Assembly (NCBI RefSeq): GCF_002812085.1
Contig: NZ_NPDM01000001.1
Location: 744,001-808,000 of the forward strand
Source of the DNA: Leptospira levettii
GTDB lineage: Bacteria; Spirochaetota; Leptospiria; Leptospirales; Leptospiraceae
DNA: 64,000 nucleotides
Direction: 5' to 3'
Shown: positions 27,147 through 38,849 of the stretch, piece after piece
Layout of the letters: every line of letters starts with the position of its first letter
Numbering within the stretch: the first letter of the stretch is position 1
Position numbers and translations under genes: made by a program
Notes under the pieces: generated by a model
What the model was told of the DNA's origin: nothing
The model's database searches: none
The model's input: the letters and a program-made list of their open reading frames with translations, nothing else

Positions 27147-29195
27147 TTAACTGTTTTTGTAGAGCTCCAAAATTCTGTCTTTGTATTTTTCTGTGATCAC
27201 ATGTCGTTTCATCTTCATGAGGTTTGTGAGTTCGTCCCCAACTTCAAATGGTTTTGTGATGAGAGTTACGTATTGTACTTGTTCGAAGTTTTTGAATCCA
27301 GTTTTAACACTGTTAAAATTGCGAACTTCTTTTTTGTAGAAGTCCACTACCTTTGGATGAACAATGAGTTTCTCAGGACTTTTTTCAGTGATTCCATTTT
27401 CTTCAGCCCAAGGGATGAGAGCATCAAAGTCAGGAACAATGATTGCTCCGAGAACTTTTTGGTCTTGTCCCACAACCATCGATTGTTTGATGTAAGGTGA
27501 CTCATCAATTTTGTTTTCGATAGGTACTGGTTCTACGTTTTCCCCACCGAGTAAGACAATGGTATCTTTTGCACGGCCAGTGAGTGTCAGGGTTTTTTTG
27601 AAATTGATCATCCCAATATCACCCGTGTTCATCCAATTGTCTACGATGGTCTTTTTAGTGGTTTCTGGGTTTTTGTAATACCCTTTCATCACTTGAGGCC
27701 CTTTGATATGGACTACACCTTTGACACCTAACTTTCCAAAAATGATATTCTTTTTGTCGTCGATGTGGCAAAGGACATTCCCAGCATCATCTCGGATTTG
27801 TACTTGGCTGAGAGGAACAATATCCCCAACAGAACCCATAATGGGTCGGTCAAATGTCCGAGCCGAAATCACAGGTCCCGTTTCCGTCATACCGTACCCT
27901 TCGAGGACTGTGATCCCGATATCCATAAAAAAAGCATCTACGTGTTTCTGAAGAGCCCCACCACCAGAAAGTGTAGCACGTAAGTGGCCACCTGTCGCTT
28001 GTCTGATTTTAGAAAGCACAATGCGATCCAAAGTTAAAGAGTTAAAAAGCACACCAAGACCAGCCAAAACATACAGTGGAGTTTTGAGGGCACTTTCTTC
28101 TGGCACCAAAAACTGAGACGCAATTAGGGAAAGGATTGTTACTGTAAACGGTCCAGTTAACAACAATTTAACGACTGATACAATGGAAAGAAATAATGAT
28201 TGAAGGATGTTTCTTCCTTCGTAATCCACTTCCCAATCTTTGAGAAATCGAACCGCTGCATGGTAATGTTTCGAGAAAAAGTATGCAACCTTAAACAAAA
28301 ACCTTCTGACAGGAGGTGTTTGTTTTGGATCATTGATACGAGTGTAAATCCCGTTATAAATACTTTCCCAAACCCTTGGAGCAGATGCCATAAAGGTAGG
28401 TCTTGCTTTTTGGATGTCATTACGAAGTTCAGTTACTTTTGTATAATACGTAGAACCACCATTGATGATCGCAAAGTATTCCACAACTCGCTCAAAGATA
28501 TGCCAAACTGGTAGAATGGACAACATACGATCGTCTGGAGTCACTTTTGCAACACGAGGTACCACATAATGCATCTGGTGGATCATGTTGGAATGCATAA
28601 GCATTACACCTTTTGGCATCCCAGTCGTTCCCGATGTATAAATGAGAGTGTACAAATCATCTGGTTTGATTCCAGACATCCGTTTTTCTGCTTCTCGTTT
28701 CCCTTTGGAGCGAAGTTCCTTTCCCTTTTCTAATAGGTCATAGAAGTGTAAAATCCCAGCACCTGACTTGAGTTTGGTGTCTTTGTCCATGATGATCACG
28801 GTTTTTACCGATTTCACCTGGGACTTGTTGTTTTTGTATTTTTCGTAAACCTTATCGTTTTCTAAAAAAACAACTTTGGCTTCCGAGTGGTTTAAAATGT
28901 AAACGATTTCCGAATCAGTGATATCAGATCCGCGTGGAACATTTGCCGCTCCAGCAGTTAACACAGCACAATCGGCTATGATCCATTCGACTCGGTTGTC
29001 AGCTAATACGCCAACATGTTCTCTCGCTTTTACACCCAAATCAATTAGGGCTTCTGCAAGTGCGATACCATCTTCGTAAAGTTGTTTATAGGTAAGTGCT
29101 TGGTAATCCTTCTGTGCATTTTTATACCAAAATGCTGGTCTTGGACCAAATTTTTCTGCGGATTCCTTATAAACTTCTGCTAGGTTATTTGCCAT
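27147..29195 (-). CDS. Long-chain fatty acid--CoA ligase (AMP-binding)
   Basis: A protein of 682 residues. The AMP-binding P-loop is [14 protein letters not shown], and later [12 protein letters not shown] and NWMNTGDIG match the A5 and A7 motifs. A hydrophobic insert (about 340-395) may anchor it to the membrane, as in eukaryote-like long-chain ligases. It activates fatty acids for beta-oxidation or lipid synthesis. GGAGAG precedes the ATG at 29195. It heads the operon with enoyl-CoA hydratase. Confidence 0.93.
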   Translation of the reverse strand: MANNLAEVYKESAEKFGPRPAFWYKNAQKDYQALTYKQLYEDGIALAEALIDLGVKAREHVGVLADNRVEWIIADCAVLTAGAANVPRGSDITDSEIVYILNHSEAKVVFLENDKVYEKYKNNKSQVKSVKTVIIMDKDTKLKSGAGILHFYDLLEKGKELRSKGKREAEKRMSGIKPDDLYTLIYTSGTTGMPKGVMLMHSNMIHQMHYVVPRVAKVTPDDRMLSILPVWHIFERVVEYFAIINGGSTYYTKVTELRNDIQKARPTFMASAPRVWESIYNGIYTRINDPKQTPPVRRFLFKVAYFFSKHYHAAVRFLKDWEVDYEGRNILQSLFLSIVSVVKLLLTGPFTVTILSLIASQFLVPEESALKTPLYVLAGLGVLFNSLTLDRIVLSKIRQATGGHLRATLSGGGALQKHVDAFFMDIGITVLEGYGMTETGPVISARTFDRPIMGSVGDIVPLSQVQIRDDAGNVLCHIDDKKNIIFGKLGVKGVVHIKGPQVMKGYYKNPETTKKTIVDNWMNTGDIGMINFKKTLTLTGRAKDTIVLLGGENVEPVPIENKIDESPYIKQSMVVGQDQKVLGAIIVPDFDALIPWAEENGITEKSPEKLIVHPKVVDFYKKEVRNFNSVKTGFKNFEQVQYVTLITKPFEVGDELTNLMKMKRHVITEKYKDRILELYKNS

Positions 29196-29263
29196 ATCTC
29201 TCCATCTAAAAGCGGTCTTTATGATAGACTCTACTTTCAGATGGTCAAGAGAAATTTAGATGA

Positions 29264-29476
29264 TTAGTCCCAGTGGAACCCTTCGCGTTGGTGTCCTTTT
29301 TTCAAATGGCGTTTGCGTATTTCGTGGAGTTTGGTCATCTGCGAAAGGTTCAGTAGGTTACGTGCCGCAAGACCTTTTTGTGGGAGAAGGGATTCGTCTT
29401 CTGTGTTAGCAAAAAACTGGTTGGTTTTAACGAAAGAGCTTTTAAACTCCAAATTCATATCAGGATAGAAATCCAT
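29264..29476 (-). CDS. Small unknown protein, 70 residues
   Basis: The frame can be read from an upstream ATG at 29533, but the ATG at 29476 has GGAGG 5 nt upstream, so a 70-residue product is preferred. It is polar, with a Lys/His-rich end (KRHLKKGHQREGFHWD), and has no recognisable domain. It lies between the acyl-CoA ligase and a divergent gene. Expression is unproven. Confidence 0.55.
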   Translation of the reverse strand: MDFYPDMNLEFKSSFVKTNQFFANTEDESLLPQKGLAARNLLNLSQMTKLHEIRKRHLKKGHQREGFHWD

Positions 29477-29481
29477 ACAAG

Positions 29482-29486
29482 CCTCC
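29482..29486 (-). promoter_or_regulatory. Ribosome-binding site that sets the start at 29476
   Basis: GGAGG lies 5 nt before the ATG at 29476. The upstream ATG at 29533 has its nearest purine tract 13 nt away, so the inner start is preferred. Confidence 0.6.
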
Positions 29487-29642
29487 GTGCTTTCCGGTTT
29501 CCGGGGTTTCTGTATTTTGAAGGTTCCCACCATCCGTGGTAGGTAGCCTCCCCCCGATATATGTATCGCCGAAAAATGAATATCCTGAAGTAAAAAATTT
29601 TGCTTGTACTATTTTTTTTTCTCTGATTTTTGGTATTCGTTC

Positions 29643-29873
29643 ATGACGATTCGATTGGAAAATTCTACAGGGAGACGAAGCGGGCGCTTTGTCGCTTATG
29701 AGTATGGAGAAGACCTATTTGGTACTCTGTATTTGGATAAGTTTTCTGGTCGCGAGAAAGGACGTCTCATCGACAAATGGAGATTAAATGACTTAGGAAG
29801 TCTCATCCGTGTCCTCGATACAGAGATTTCTCGTAGGGAAGAAGAAAATTACGAACGACCACTTTTCCACTAA
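29643..29873 (+). CDS. Small unknown protein, 76 residues
   Basis: A polar protein of 76 residues from the ATG at 29643 ([16 protein letters not shown]), with no helix or signal peptide. An upstream in-frame TTG at 29604 has no ribosome-binding site and would add a hydrophobic run, so it was rejected. Its 3' end overlaps the next gene, a MutS-like ATPase, by 65 bp in another frame. No function can be assigned. Confidence 0.6.
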   Translation: MTIRLENSTGRRSGRFVAYEYGEDLFGTLYLDKFSGREKGRLIDKWRLNDLGSLIRVLDTEISRREEENYERPLFH

Positions 29874-31626
29874 TCCAACCTATGTTTTCCTTTCCTTAAG
29901 GAAAAATAAATACAAATCCAAAATTCAGTTTTTATCCAACCGCCTTAGAATCGTTTCGGTTTTTCGATTATCCACTTTTATAACCTTTTTATTTGCGATT
30001 TCTTTTTGTTATCTAACCAAACTCACCTGGAAAGAATATGGATTCTCCCTTCTCGTGTTAGTTCCCTTTGTATACCTTGTTCGATTGTACTCAAATCGAA
30101 AGTCACAATTGGATTTTGCGAAAAGAACCCTTCAATTTTTAGAAGGAGAATTACTCCGTCTTTCTGGAGATTTTAAAAAATTAAAAACAAGAGAACTTTG
30201 GGAATATCCAATTGAAGTCAGAAACCATCCATTATCCATTGATTTGGATCTTTGCACCAAACAAGGGTTTTTGGGAGTTTTTGACATTACCATCACAAAA
30301 GAAGGATTCCATTCCTACTTGTTCCGATTTTTGCAAGAACCAATCGAAGATCGGTATACCATTTCAGACAAATCCTTAGTCAAAACAATCCTAACTCAAA
30401 AAAACAAAACATTCCAGTTGATGAGGAAGTTTTTAGTTTTGGAGGGGGAACCAAATGAAAAATTTGAAATCCCTTCGACTAAGAACGAAATCAATTTTTG
30501 GAACAAACGAAATTGGCTACGTTGGTTGTTTCCTATATGGGGAATCTTCTCACCAATTTACATCATCTTAGGTTTGTTATTTGATCTACCATTCATTCCT
30601 CTTTTATTACTCACCAATGGAATCTTATTCCTAAGTTATCGAAAAGAATCCACTTTGATTTGGAAGGAAATTAAAACCTTAAGCCAATCATCCGTTCGGT
30701 TTCAAAAAACATTTTTATTTCTTTCGAAGGAAAGAAATTTCACAAAAAAAATGTTATCAAAAATTGCAAACCTAGGAGATTCTTCAGAACTTTTGGTTTC
30801 TCCGCTTCCCCATTTGGTGCTAAATGTTCTTTGTTTATGGGACCTGTGGAAAATCAAATCCTTACAAAAATGGAAACAACAATATTCCTTCCATTGGAAT
30901 GAATTACAAAATGAAATCATTAAAATTGATTCCCTTCTTCCTATGGTCAATTTTGGATTCTTAAACCCTGAAGCAAACTTTGCAACGATTAGCAATGATG
31001 GAACTCTTACATCGGATTCACTGGTCCATCCCATGATTCCTAAAACAAATCGTGTCTTCAATCCATTACCAAAAATGAATCCAGGGGATTTGATGATCGT
31101 CACAGGTTCGAATATGAGTGGAAAAACAACTTATATGCGATCGATCGCCATGTCATTGTTACTTGCTGGATCAGGAGCACCTGTATTAGGAAATGGTTTT
31201 GAATACCCAGAGTTTCAAATTCATACCTTAATACGTTCACAAGACTCAATGGAAGATGGAGTTTCCTTTTTTTATTCAGAAGTTAGAAGACTCGCTTCCA
31301 TCATTCACAGTGCAGACAACGCAAAGAAAATCCCCATATTATTTTTAGATGAAATTTTAAAAGGGACAAATTCAAAAGAAAGGTATATTGCCACCCGTGA
31401 AATTTTAGCTGTCTTACGCGAAAAAAACTGCATCGTGTTTTTGACAACACATGATCTGAAACTTGCTGAGATGAACTCGGCAAAACGATACCATTTCACG
31501 GAACTAGAAACCAATGGTAAGATGGATTTTGATTATCAGATTAGAGATGGAGTTTCTGGCTCCACAAATGCGCTAAGGATTTTACAAAATGAAGGCATTC
31601 CCATTCGAAACGATAAGGAAAATTGA
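29809..31626 (+). CDS. Membrane-anchored MutS-like ATPase
   Basis: A protein of 605 residues. N-terminal membrane helices lie at about 52-92 and 235-276. The C-terminal third is a MutS domain V ATPase: Walker [10 protein letters not shown] (433-441), [15 protein letters not shown], Walker B ILFLDE (510-515) and the TTHD switch (His548). The DNA mismatch-reading domain of MutS1 is missing. A GTG start at 29809 has AGGAAG 8 nt upstream, inside the preceding gene. Similar proteins occur in Bacteroidetes; the function is unknown. A typical mismatch repair role is unlikely because the protein is membrane-bound. Confidence 0.85.
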   Translation: MSSIQRFLVGKKKITNDHFSTNPTYVFLSLRKNKYKSKIQFLSNRLRIVSVFRLSTFITFLFAISFCYLTKLTWKEYGFSLLVLVPFVYLVRLYSNRKSQLDFAKRTLQFLEGELLRLSGDFKKLKTRELWEYPIEVRNHPLSIDLDLCTKQGFLGVFDITITKEGFHSYLFRFLQEPIEDRYTISDKSLVKTILTQKNKTFQLMRKFLVLEGEPNEKFEIPSTKNEINFWNKRNWLRWLFPIWGIFSPIYIILGLLFDLPFIPLLLLTNGILFLSYRKESTLIWKEIKTLSQSSVRFQKTFLFLSKERNFTKKMLSKIANLGDSSELLVSPLPHLVLNVLCLWDLWKIKSLQKWKQQYSFHWNELQNEIIKIDSLLPMVNFGFLNPEANFATISNDGTLTSDSLVHPMIPKTNRVFNPLPKMNPGDLMIVTGSNMSGKTTYMRSIAMSLLLAGSGAPVLGNGFEYPEFQIHTLIRSQDSMEDGVSFFYSEVRRLASIIHSADNAKKIPILFLDEILKGTNSKERYIATREILAVLREKNCIVFLTTHDLKLAEMNSAKRYHFTELETNGKMDFDYQIRDGVSGSTNALRILQNEGIPIRNDKEN

Positions 31627-31682
31627 AGTATTTAGAGTAATTTAAGAAATGATCAGCTAACAAACTTTATAAAAGGAAAATA

Positions 31683-33800
31683 CTAAGGAAATTTCTCTTT
31701 GGTGTTTTCTTCTTTTTTCTCTTCTTCTTCCTTGCCACCAAATATAGATTTTATTCCTTTCCAACTTTTTTGTACACCACCTGTTACATTTTCCACCGCT
31801 CGGTTTACATAGTCAGACATAGCAGATCCAGCAATACCTCCAACGGCTGCACCTGCAGGGCTAGCTAAAAAAATTGTACCTGCATATACTGAACCTAACC
31901 AAATGGGATCAATGAATGGCGAAGAAACTCCGTATGTTCCACGGTAAATAATGGGAAGTTTTAATGCCTTACCTGCAACTCCTGGAAAACCAATCGTAAA
32001 CTTCATATCAATGGCTTTGTTAAATCCTATTTTTCCACCACCTGAACCTGCGATGCCATCAGCTTTTAAAGCAAAGTTTTTAATTTCAATGTTTTCATTT
32101 GCATACTGAAAATCAAATTTGAGTTCATTATAAGGTGTAGCTCTGCTAAAATCGATTTTCTTTAAATTGATAACACTACCAATGGAACTGATGGGTTTTA
32201 ATATATTTGTATAACTTAATAATTCTCCATTTTTTGCATTAATATTCCCAACAATTTGTAAATTATCAACCAATCCATCTTCGGTATCAGATGGTGAAAG
32301 GATTACAAATTCCGAATCTATACTCCCTGTGATTGGGGATATTTTAAAAATGTCTGATAAAACTGGCGCAATCGAAACATGTTTAATTTCACCTTTTAAT
32401 GTAAGACCAACAGGTTGTAACCAACGATATTCACCTGTACCAATGACTTCTCCATCATAAACTTTTAATTCGTATCGATTGATGTTTAACTTTCGTTTTG
32501 CATAATGCACATTTAATTTTAATGAATCTGCTTTAAAATCGACGATGGTTAAATTTCGAAAATGAAAGTTCAAATAAACATTCATTCTGTTTGCATATCC
32601 AGTACTTGGCAAACCACGAGTCAGGATTGATTTTTCAAAATCAGGATCGATCCAAATTTTCGAAACCTTGATGATAGTTGGAACATCTAAATAGTCGGAA
32701 GTTCCTTCAAAGGAAACAGTTGGTGAAAGTGGAGGTTTTAAAAAGTTTACAAAACCTGATCCATATAGTTTTGATTTTCCTTTCCATTCAACAATGATAT
32801 TGGCAAATGACAATTTGTCTTCGTTACTATCATAATTGATAAGAGTCGAAACGTGACCATCGGCAAACGTTTTACCATCTTTTAATGCCAAGTCTTGTAC
32901 ATGTAATTGGTCAACTACAGCATAAATTTTTGATTCATCTCTTTTATAAAATGGGATAGCACCTGATGTTTTTACAAAACGTAAATCACCTCTTGTAAAA
33001 ATGATTAAAATATCATGTAAATCGATGCCTCTTACGTTTTGAAATTGGAACTCACCTTCTAATCTTAACGTTTCATATGTTAATTTATCTTCGGCAAAAA
33101 GAAAATCGACACTTAAAGTAATGGGTTCATTATTTAATTTTCCATACAAATAAAAATCAATATTCCGTAAATCATGGTCTATATGAAGCGTTGTTCCCCA
33201 AAGGTATAAATTGATTTTTCGAGAATACAGTTGATCATCGAATAAAATTGTAATGTTTTTAATTTCAATTTGATTAACTAAATTAACAAACACCTTGGAA
33301 AAATAGAGTTCCTCAGGTGATTCTTCCTGATTATCAATTTGAACTTTGGATTTGTTTTTAGATGATAAATTTGGTTCATCTAAGGATTGTTCTGAAAGTT
33401 TTTCAAATAATGGAAATGATTCATCTTTTTCTCTGGTGATTTCAATTGTGCCAGTATTTAAATAAATTTTTCTTAATTCTAATGGTTTACCAACAAACAC
33501 TCCATAATATATTTCAATACGAAGTTTTTGGACGTGGATAATTTCATCATCAGCCTTAGAAACTGTAACTTCATTTAACTCAATACCAGGGAAGGGGAAA
33601 AATACTGGTTCTGAATTTTTGTAATTCACATTCAGTTGAGTCATTTTATAGGTAGACTCAAGAATTAAATTTTTGTAATAATCGGGATCAGCTAACAGCG
33701 GATACAATATAAAAAACATTGTCATTGATATGACAAATATAAATGTTAAAAGTGTTTTCCCGATTACACCTTTGATTGTATCTCGTAAGGATAATTTCAC
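31683..33800 (-). CDS. AsmA-like protein
   Basis: A protein of 705 residues with one N-terminal membrane helix (about 15-37), a long beta-rich, Ile/Asn/Lys-rich periplasmic body and an acidic C-terminus rich in Glu/Lys. The pattern fits the AsmA superfamily, whose members form bridge-like tubes for phospholipid transport between membranes. It is 7 bp after the second ATPase of the oligopeptide-type importer, and last in that operon. It converges with the MutS-like gene. Confidence 0.75.
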   Translation of the reverse strand: MKLSLRDTIKGVIGKTLLTFIFVISMTMFFILYPLLADPDYYKNLILESTYKMTQLNVNYKNSEPVFFPFPGIELNEVTVSKADDEIIHVQKLRIEIYYGVFVGKPLELRKIYLNTGTIEITREKDESFPLFEKLSEQSLDEPNLSSKNKSKVQIDNQEESPEELYFSKVFVNLVNQIEIKNITILFDDQLYSRKINLYLWGTTLHIDHDLRNIDFYLYGKLNNEPITLSVDFLFAEDKLTYETLRLEGEFQFQNVRGIDLHDILIIFTRGDLRFVKTSGAIPFYKRDESKIYAVVDQLHVQDLALKDGKTFADGHVSTLINYDSNEDKLSFANIIVEWKGKSKLYGSGFVNFLKPPLSPTVSFEGTSDYLDVPTIIKVSKIWIDPDFEKSILTRGLPSTGYANRMNVYLNFHFRNLTIVDFKADSLKLNVHYAKRKLNINRYELKVYDGEVIGTGEYRWLQPVGLTLKGEIKHVSIAPVLSDIFKISPITGSIDSEFVILSPSDTEDGLVDNLQIVGNINAKNGELLSYTNILKPISSIGSVINLKKIDFSRATPYNELKFDFQYANENIEIKNFALKADGIAGSGGGKIGFNKAIDMKFTIGFPGVAGKALKLPIIYRGTYGVSSPFIDPIWLGSVYAGTIFLASPAGAAVGGIAGSAMSDYVNRAVENVTGGVQKSWKGIKSIFGGKEEEEKKEENTKEKFP

Positions 33801-33807
33801 AACAAAT

Positions 33808-34779
33808 TCATAACATCGGAAAGTGGCATTTCACACGATGTAGTTCCGAAGGATAAATTTCCTTTGGCTCCTCTGATTTGCAAATCTCTTTTGCAATCGG
33901 ACACCTTGTATGAAACCGGCAACCTTTTGGTTGGTTCATAATACTTGGGATTTCCCCAACAAGAGGTTTTGAAATTTTGTTTCGTTGTTTTAAATCAAAA
34001 CTAGCGGAAAATAAAGCTTTGGTATAAGGGTGGAGTGGATGATTGCTGATTTCATCCCGACTCCCTTCTTCTACGATTTGGCCTAAGTACATCACGGCAA
34101 TTCGATCAGAAACATGTTTTACGATATTTAAGTCATGTGATATGAACAAATATGATAATCCATATTTCTCTCTTAAAAAAAGAAGGTTATTGATCACTTG
34201 GGCTTGTGTGGAGATATCCAAAGCAGATACAGCTTCATCACAAACAACTAAATTTGGTTCTAAGATTAATGCTCTTGCAATCGCAATCCTTTGCCTTTGC
34301 CCACCACTAAATTCATGTGGGTACCGATGTAAAATGTCAGCTGGCAAATTGACTTCTGATAAAGCTTTGATTGCTTTTTCTTTTTTCTCAGCCAAACTCA
34401 TTTTTGGAAAATGAATTTGTAAACCTTCTGTGATGATCTCTTCTATCGTAAAACGAGGGTTTAATGAAGAATAAGGATCTTGAAAAACAACTTGGATTTT
34501 TCGCCTTAAATTTTTTTGTTCTTCTTTTGAAATGTTTGTGATGTCTTTGTCTTCAAAATGAATGGAACCTTGGTCAATTGGCAATAAAGAAAGAATGGCA
34601 CGGCCTATAGTTGATTTTCCACAACCTGACTCACCAACAAGTCCCAAAATTTTTCCTTTTGGAATGGAAAAGTGTACGGAATCAACTGCTACGAGGCGTT
34701 TTGTCGAAAAGGAAAGAGATTGGGATTGTTTGTAAGAAACAACTAAGTCTGTTACATTAAGCACTTTCTTTTCCTCCAT
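33808..34779 (-). CDS. Oligopeptide-type ABC importer ATPase (OppF-like)
   Basis: A protein of 323 residues with Walker [10 protein letters not shown], signature FSGGQRQRIA, Walker B ALILEPNLVVCDE and the OppD/F C-terminal zone with GCRFHTRCP. It powers peptide uptake with the OppD-like partner. It overlaps that partner by 23 bp. Compared with E. coli YejF, which fuses both ATPases in one chain, here they are separate. Confidence 0.92.
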   Translation of the reverse strand: MEEKKVLNVTDLVVSYKQSQSLSFSTKRLVAVDSVHFSIPKGKILGLVGESGCGKSTIGRAILSLLPIDQGSIHFEDKDITNISKEEQKNLRRKIQVVFQDPYSSLNPRFTIEEIITEGLQIHFPKMSLAEKKEKAIKALSEVNLPADILHRYPHEFSGGQRQRIAIARALILEPNLVVCDEAVSALDISTQAQVINNLLFLREKYGLSYLFISHDLNIVKHVSDRIAVMYLGQIVEEGSRDEISNHPLHPYTKALFSASFDLKQRNKISKPLVGEIPSIMNQPKGCRFHTRCPIAKEICKSEEPKEIYPSELHRVKCHFPML

Positions 34780-35746
34780 ATAAAAAACATTCCACTATTT
34801 GAGAGTCGGATATTTGGGTTGGTTTCGGGATTACTGTATCACAAATTCCTAATTTTTCTTTACAACGAGTGTGAAAGCGACAACCACTTGGATACGATTT
34901 TGGTGAAGGAACAATACCTTCAATTGTTACTAATTTTTTTCCAATATTTTCATGAGATGGATAAGCAGAGATCAAAGCTTTGGTATAAGGGTGTTTAGGT
35001 GAATCTATCACCATATCCACACTTCCTTGTTCCACGATTTTACCAGCATACATTACTGCAATTCGATCTGCAATATGGCTCACTAGACCAATATCATGTG
35101 ATATGAATAATACTGACATTCCATGTTCTTTTCTTAGTTCTTTCAGCAATTCAATTAACTGAAGTTGGATGGTGACATCTATGGCACTTGTAGGTTCATC
35201 TGCGATCAAAATTTTTGGATCACACATAAGTGCCATTGCGATACAAACTCTTTGTAACATCCCACCAGAAAATTGGTTAGGATACTGTTCCAATCGATGT
35301 TTGGCATCTGTGATTCCAACTCGTTCTAATAGATAAATTGCCTTTTTTTCAGCTTCTTCTTTGGAACCAAGTCCATGTAGTAAAAAACTTTCTATTAATT
35401 GGTTTCCAATTTTGTGTAATGGATTGAGAGAAGAAAAAGGTTCTTGGAATACATAGGCAATTTCCCTTCCACGAATAGACCTTAGTTTTTCACTGGATGA
35501 CTCTAATAAATTGGTTCCTTCAAATATGATGGATCCCGTAGGATATAAGGTAGTGTTAGTAGGTAATAACTTGGTTAACGCCAAACATGTAATGGATTTT
35601 CCACAACCAGATTCGCCAACTAACGCTAATGTTTCCCCTTTTTTTAAGTGAAAACTAATCCCACTGACAATTGGTAACGTCCCCTCATCTGTTTTGATAT
35701 GGACACTTAGATCCTCAACTTCAATCGCTATCTGATTGGGGTTCAT
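34757..35746 (-). CDS. Oligopeptide-type ABC importer ATPase (OppD-like)
   Basis: A protein of 329 residues with Walker [10 protein letters not shown], signature [12 protein letters not shown], Walker [15 protein letters not shown] and the C-terminal GCRFHTRC. It acts with OppF-like as the paired motor of the importer. The start overlaps the end of the permease gene by 4 bp. Confidence 0.92.
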   Translation of the reverse strand: MNPNQIAIEVEDLSVHIKTDEGTLPIVSGISFHLKKGETLALVGESGCGKSITCLALTKLLPTNTTLYPTGSIIFEGTNLLESSSEKLRSIRGREIAYVFQEPFSSLNPLHKIGNQLIESFLLHGLGSKEEAEKKAIYLLERVGITDAKHRLEQYPNQFSGGMLQRVCIAMALMCDPKILIADEPTSAIDVTIQLQLIELLKELRKEHGMSVLFISHDIGLVSHIADRIAVMYAGKIVEQGSVDMVIDSPKHPYTKALISAYPSHENIGKKLVTIEGIVPSPKSYPSGCRFHTRCKEKLGICDTVIPKPTQISDSQIVECFLYGGKESA

Positions 35747-36792
35747 TCGTAAACCACCTTATCTTTTGGATCAAATGCATCTCTTAATCCTTCTCCCACA
35801 AATGCAGAGAACAAGATCGTTAAAAATAAGGCAACCGATGGAAAGGTAATGAGCCACCAAGCTGTTAATCGTTCTCTCCCTTGGCCAATGAGTTCCCCCC
35901 AAGACGGATTGGGAGCAGGGATTCCATATCCCAAAAAGTCCAAAGCGGATAAAACAGAAATCGCAGAGATGAGTATGAATGGCAAAAAGGTAACAAGAGG
36001 TGTCAGTGAATTTGGTAACAAATGACGCATGATGATGGAATAAGATGAGGCACCTAAAGTTTTTGCTGCATCAACAAACTGTTGTTTGCGGAGCTTTAAA
36101 AACTCACCACGCATATAATAACTAAGTCCAATCCAACTGAGTGATCCATAAGTGACAATTAGAACCATAAATCCCCTGCCAAAAAAAGAACCCATGATGA
36201 GAATTAAATAGAGGAATGGTATTGCTGATAGGATTTCAATCAACCTCTGCAAAAATAAATCCAATCGTCCAACAAAATAACCTTGTACCCCTCCAATAAA
36301 GGAAGCTAGCAGAATTTCAACTACGATAAGAATCAAACTAAATGTCATCGCCAATCGATACCCATAAACAATACGAGTAAACACATCTCGACCACGATCA
36401 TCTGTCCCCATCCAATGCCGAAATGTTGGTTTGGAAGGTGGATTGGTTCCTTCCTCTAAACTATCCAAATTATCTTCATTCACACCAAATGGGATCGGTG
36501 GGAACACCATTCGATTGGAAGAATCTTGGAACCTGGGTTCTCGATTTAATTTTTTATAATTTGGTTCCGTTAAATTATTCCCACCAAATTTAGTTTCTGG
36601 ATAAAACTGAAAAATGGGAAACGAAACTGAACCTTCATACAATACAAACAATGGTTTGTTGTTAATGAGAAGTGGAGAGAACAAAGAAATTAGATATGTG
36701 TAAAAGAGCACAAGTAATGAATAATAGGCTCTTTTATTCTTTTTGAATTTTTCCCACTTACGAATGTTTGCCGGGTTGGAGATAAATTTCAT
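35743..36792 (-). CDS. Peptide ABC transporter permease (YejE/OppC-like)
   Basis: A protein of 349 residues. The N-terminal membrane helix is followed by a periplasmic insert ([20 protein letters not shown]) typical of YejE, the microcin C/peptide permease, then [16 protein letters not shown] and five further helices with the EAA-like loop AAKTLGASS. It imports peptides with the neighbouring permease. It overlaps both neighbours by 4 bp. Confidence 0.9.
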   Translation of the reverse strand: MKFISNPANIRKWEKFKKNKRAYYSLLVLFYTYLISLFSPLLINNKPLFVLYEGSVSFPIFQFYPETKFGGNNLTEPNYKKLNREPRFQDSSNRMVFPPIPFGVNEDNLDSLEEGTNPPSKPTFRHWMGTDDRGRDVFTRIVYGYRLAMTFSLILIVVEILLASFIGGVQGYFVGRLDLFLQRLIEILSAIPFLYLILIMGSFFGRGFMVLIVTYGSLSWIGLSYYMRGEFLKLRKQQFVDAAKTLGASSYSIIMRHLLPNSLTPLVTFLPFILISAISVLSALDFLGYGIPAPNPSWGELIGQGRERLTAWWLITFPSVALFLTILFSAFVGEGLRDAFDPKDKVVYE

Positions 36793-37799
36793 TCGAAATC
36801 AATCCTTGGATCTATTAGAATGTAACAAAAATCTGAGACAATTTTACCAATAAGACCTAAAAAACTTTGTGCGAGGAGAAGGCCCATCATCAAATCAGTA
36901 TCCCTTTCTCGCACGGCTTCAAAGCTAAGTAAACCCATTCCATCAATATTAAAAACAAGTTCAATGAATAAGGATCCAGAAAATATTAAAGTTAGATTAC
37001 TTCCAAATCCTGTTGCAATGGGTATGAGTGAGTTTCGGAATGCATGTTTAAAAATGGAATCTGAAAAACTAAGACCTTTAGAAAGTGCAGTGCGTACGTA
37101 TTCTTTTGCAATTTGATCTAACAAACTATTTTTCATGAGTAATGTCAGCACAGCAAAACTACCAACCACATAACAAATCACAGGTAAAAACATATGTGCC
37201 AATCTATCTTTTACTTTGCCCCATACACTTAAATCCTCATAAAAATCCGATACTTCATGTCCCAATGGAAAAAAAGAAAAAACTTCTCCTGAAGCAAACA
37301 AATACAAAAGTAACATTGCGAAGGCGAAAACTGGCAATGAATAGGTAAAAAAGATGATAAAACTTGAAATGAAATCAAAATGACTGCCTTCTTTCAGTGC
37401 TTTTTGGATTCCAAGTGGGATACAAATAAAGTAGGTAAGAAAAAAACCAGAGAGTCCAAAAAACAAAGATACGGGAAGTTTTTCAACGATGAGATCAGAA
37501 ACCTTTCTTGAATGAAGTCTAGACTCTCCAAGGTCAAATTGAACAATTTGTTTTAACCAATAAAAATAGGCAACAGGTGCAGGTTTATCCAAATGAAGTC
37601 TTTTTTTGATGAGTTCAATTTCTTCTTGGGAAATTTGTTTGGTTGATGCTCCCGCTAAGTTACCCGCACCTTTGAGTTTTGCAATTTCACTATTCAGTGG
37701 GCCACCGGGCGCAAAATGAGAAATGAGAAAAACTAAAAAAGTGATTCCTAATAGAGTAGGAAAAATTAATAAAAATCGTTTTAAAAAATATTTCCACAT
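36789..37799 (-). CDS. Peptide ABC transporter permease (YejB/OppB-like)
   Basis: A protein of 336 residues with six helices. After the first helix the sequence HFAPGGPLN and [24 protein letters not shown] resembles YejB. It forms the channel with the YejE-like subunit. No substrate-binding protein (YejA/OppA) is encoded anywhere in this operon. The gene follows the CrtC/AttH-like gene 3 bp downstream. Confidence 0.9.
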   Translation of the reverse strand: MWKYFLKRFLLIFPTLLGITFLVFLISHFAPGGPLNSEIAKLKGAGNLAGASTKQISQEEIELIKKRLHLDKPAPVAYFYWLKQIVQFDLGESRLHSRKVSDLIVEKLPVSLFFGLSGFFLTYFICIPLGIQKALKEGSHFDFISSFIIFFTYSLPVFAFAMLLLYLFASGEVFSFFPLGHEVSDFYEDLSVWGKVKDRLAHMFLPVICYVVGSFAVLTLLMKNSLLDQIAKEYVRTALSKGLSFSDSIFKHAFRNSLIPIATGFGSNLTLIFSGSLFIELVFNIDGMGLLSFEAVRERDTDLMMGLLLAQSFLGLIGKIVSDFCYILIDPRIDFE

Positions 37800-37802
37800 G
37801 GT

Positions 37803-38849
37803 TTAGAACTCCCACCAGTCTTTCGATTTTTGATAACCTTTCAATTCTAAATATCCTTTGGCAGACTTTTTTTCCATTGGATCTTTGGCCAAAACCGCCC
37901 CTTCCCAATAGATAGTTTTTGTGGAAACACTTCCATCAAACTCTTGTTCATTGAAAATTGGTGAAACAATCCACTCACCACCAGGGTATTTGATCTTCCA
38001 ATGTAAAGGGTATGTGATTTTTGTTTGATTACTTTTCCAGGAAGTTCCAATGGGAACCATTTGGATATCTTTTGGATCATTCCAATAAGTTACTTTACCT
38101 TTTGCATCACGATAAGTCCCAAATATTTCAGGTGTTTGTTCCGGTGCTTCTCTAAACCGAAAAAATACATAGTCACCTCCCCTTTCATCCATGAGACAAA
38201 TCCAATCCCAACCTGATTGGCCTTTTGCTAAGGTAGGAATGTTTTGAGATGATTTTTCACTCCACTCATGGTCCATCCATGAGTTTCCTGAAACAATGGT
38301 TTCTTTTTTCCCCAAAAAAACCAATTGGCCTTTAGTTTTTAATCTCGGATAACTATAGTAATACGAAAATATATTTGGATTTCGTTTAGATTTAATGGAA
38401 ATTCCATTTTTTCCTTGGGACAAAATGTTTCCATCCCCTTCTAAAGTGAATTCAATTGCGATTTCATTTGATTTAGGTTTTGCTTTGATTAAAAACTTAT
38501 CTTTTGAAAGAATTTGAAATTCGTATTCACCACTATAAATTCTACTTTGATCATAACCAGCTAGACCACTTAAGTTCCGTTTGATGGTTTGTGCAGTTTT
38601 ATGTTTACGTCCCGAAAGATCTGAAATTGCAAAATGAACAGGAAACAATTCGGGATTCCAATTCTCATCATCAGAAAACTTCAATCGAAAAAACGAAAGT
38701 TCGTAACCGTATGAATTTCCTGATTCGGTCTGGAGTTGGCCGACAAAATAACACCATTCCAAACTAAAATCAGAATGGAAACTATGGTCTTTTGGAAAAC
38801 TAAAATGAAAAAAACAAAGAGAAAGTAAAATAACCTTAATTTGATTCAT
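37803..38849 (-). CDS. CrtC/AttH-like lipocalin-type protein
   Basis: A protein of 348 residues with a signal peptide (residues 1-19). The HSDFSLEWCYFVGQL start, a central SGNSWMDHEWS and a late WDWICLMDERGGDYVFFRFR match the CrtC (hydroxyneurosporene hydratase)/AttH superfamily of double-lipocalin folds. AttH-like genes often sit beside ABC transporters. It lies between the phosphatase and the importer permease, overlapping the phosphatase by 14 bp. A carotenoid enzyme role is not implied; it may act as a binding partner of the importer. Confidence 0.75.
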   Translation of the reverse strand: MNQIKVILLSLCFFHFSFPKDHSFHSDFSLEWCYFVGQLQTESGNSYGYELSFFRLKFSDDENWNPELFPVHFAISDLSGRKHKTAQTIKRNLSGLAGYDQSRIYSGEYEFQILSKDKFLIKAKPKSNEIAIEFTLEGDGNILSQGKNGISIKSKRNPNIFSYYYSYPRLKTKGQLVFLGKKETIVSGNSWMDHEWSEKSSQNIPTLAKGQSGWDWICLMDERGGDYVFFRFREAPEQTPEIFGTYRDAKGKVTYWNDPKDIQMVPIGTSWKSNQTKITYPLHWKIKYPGGEWIVSPIFNEQEFDGSVSTKTIYWEGAVLAKDPMEKKSAKGYLELKGYQKSKDWWEF

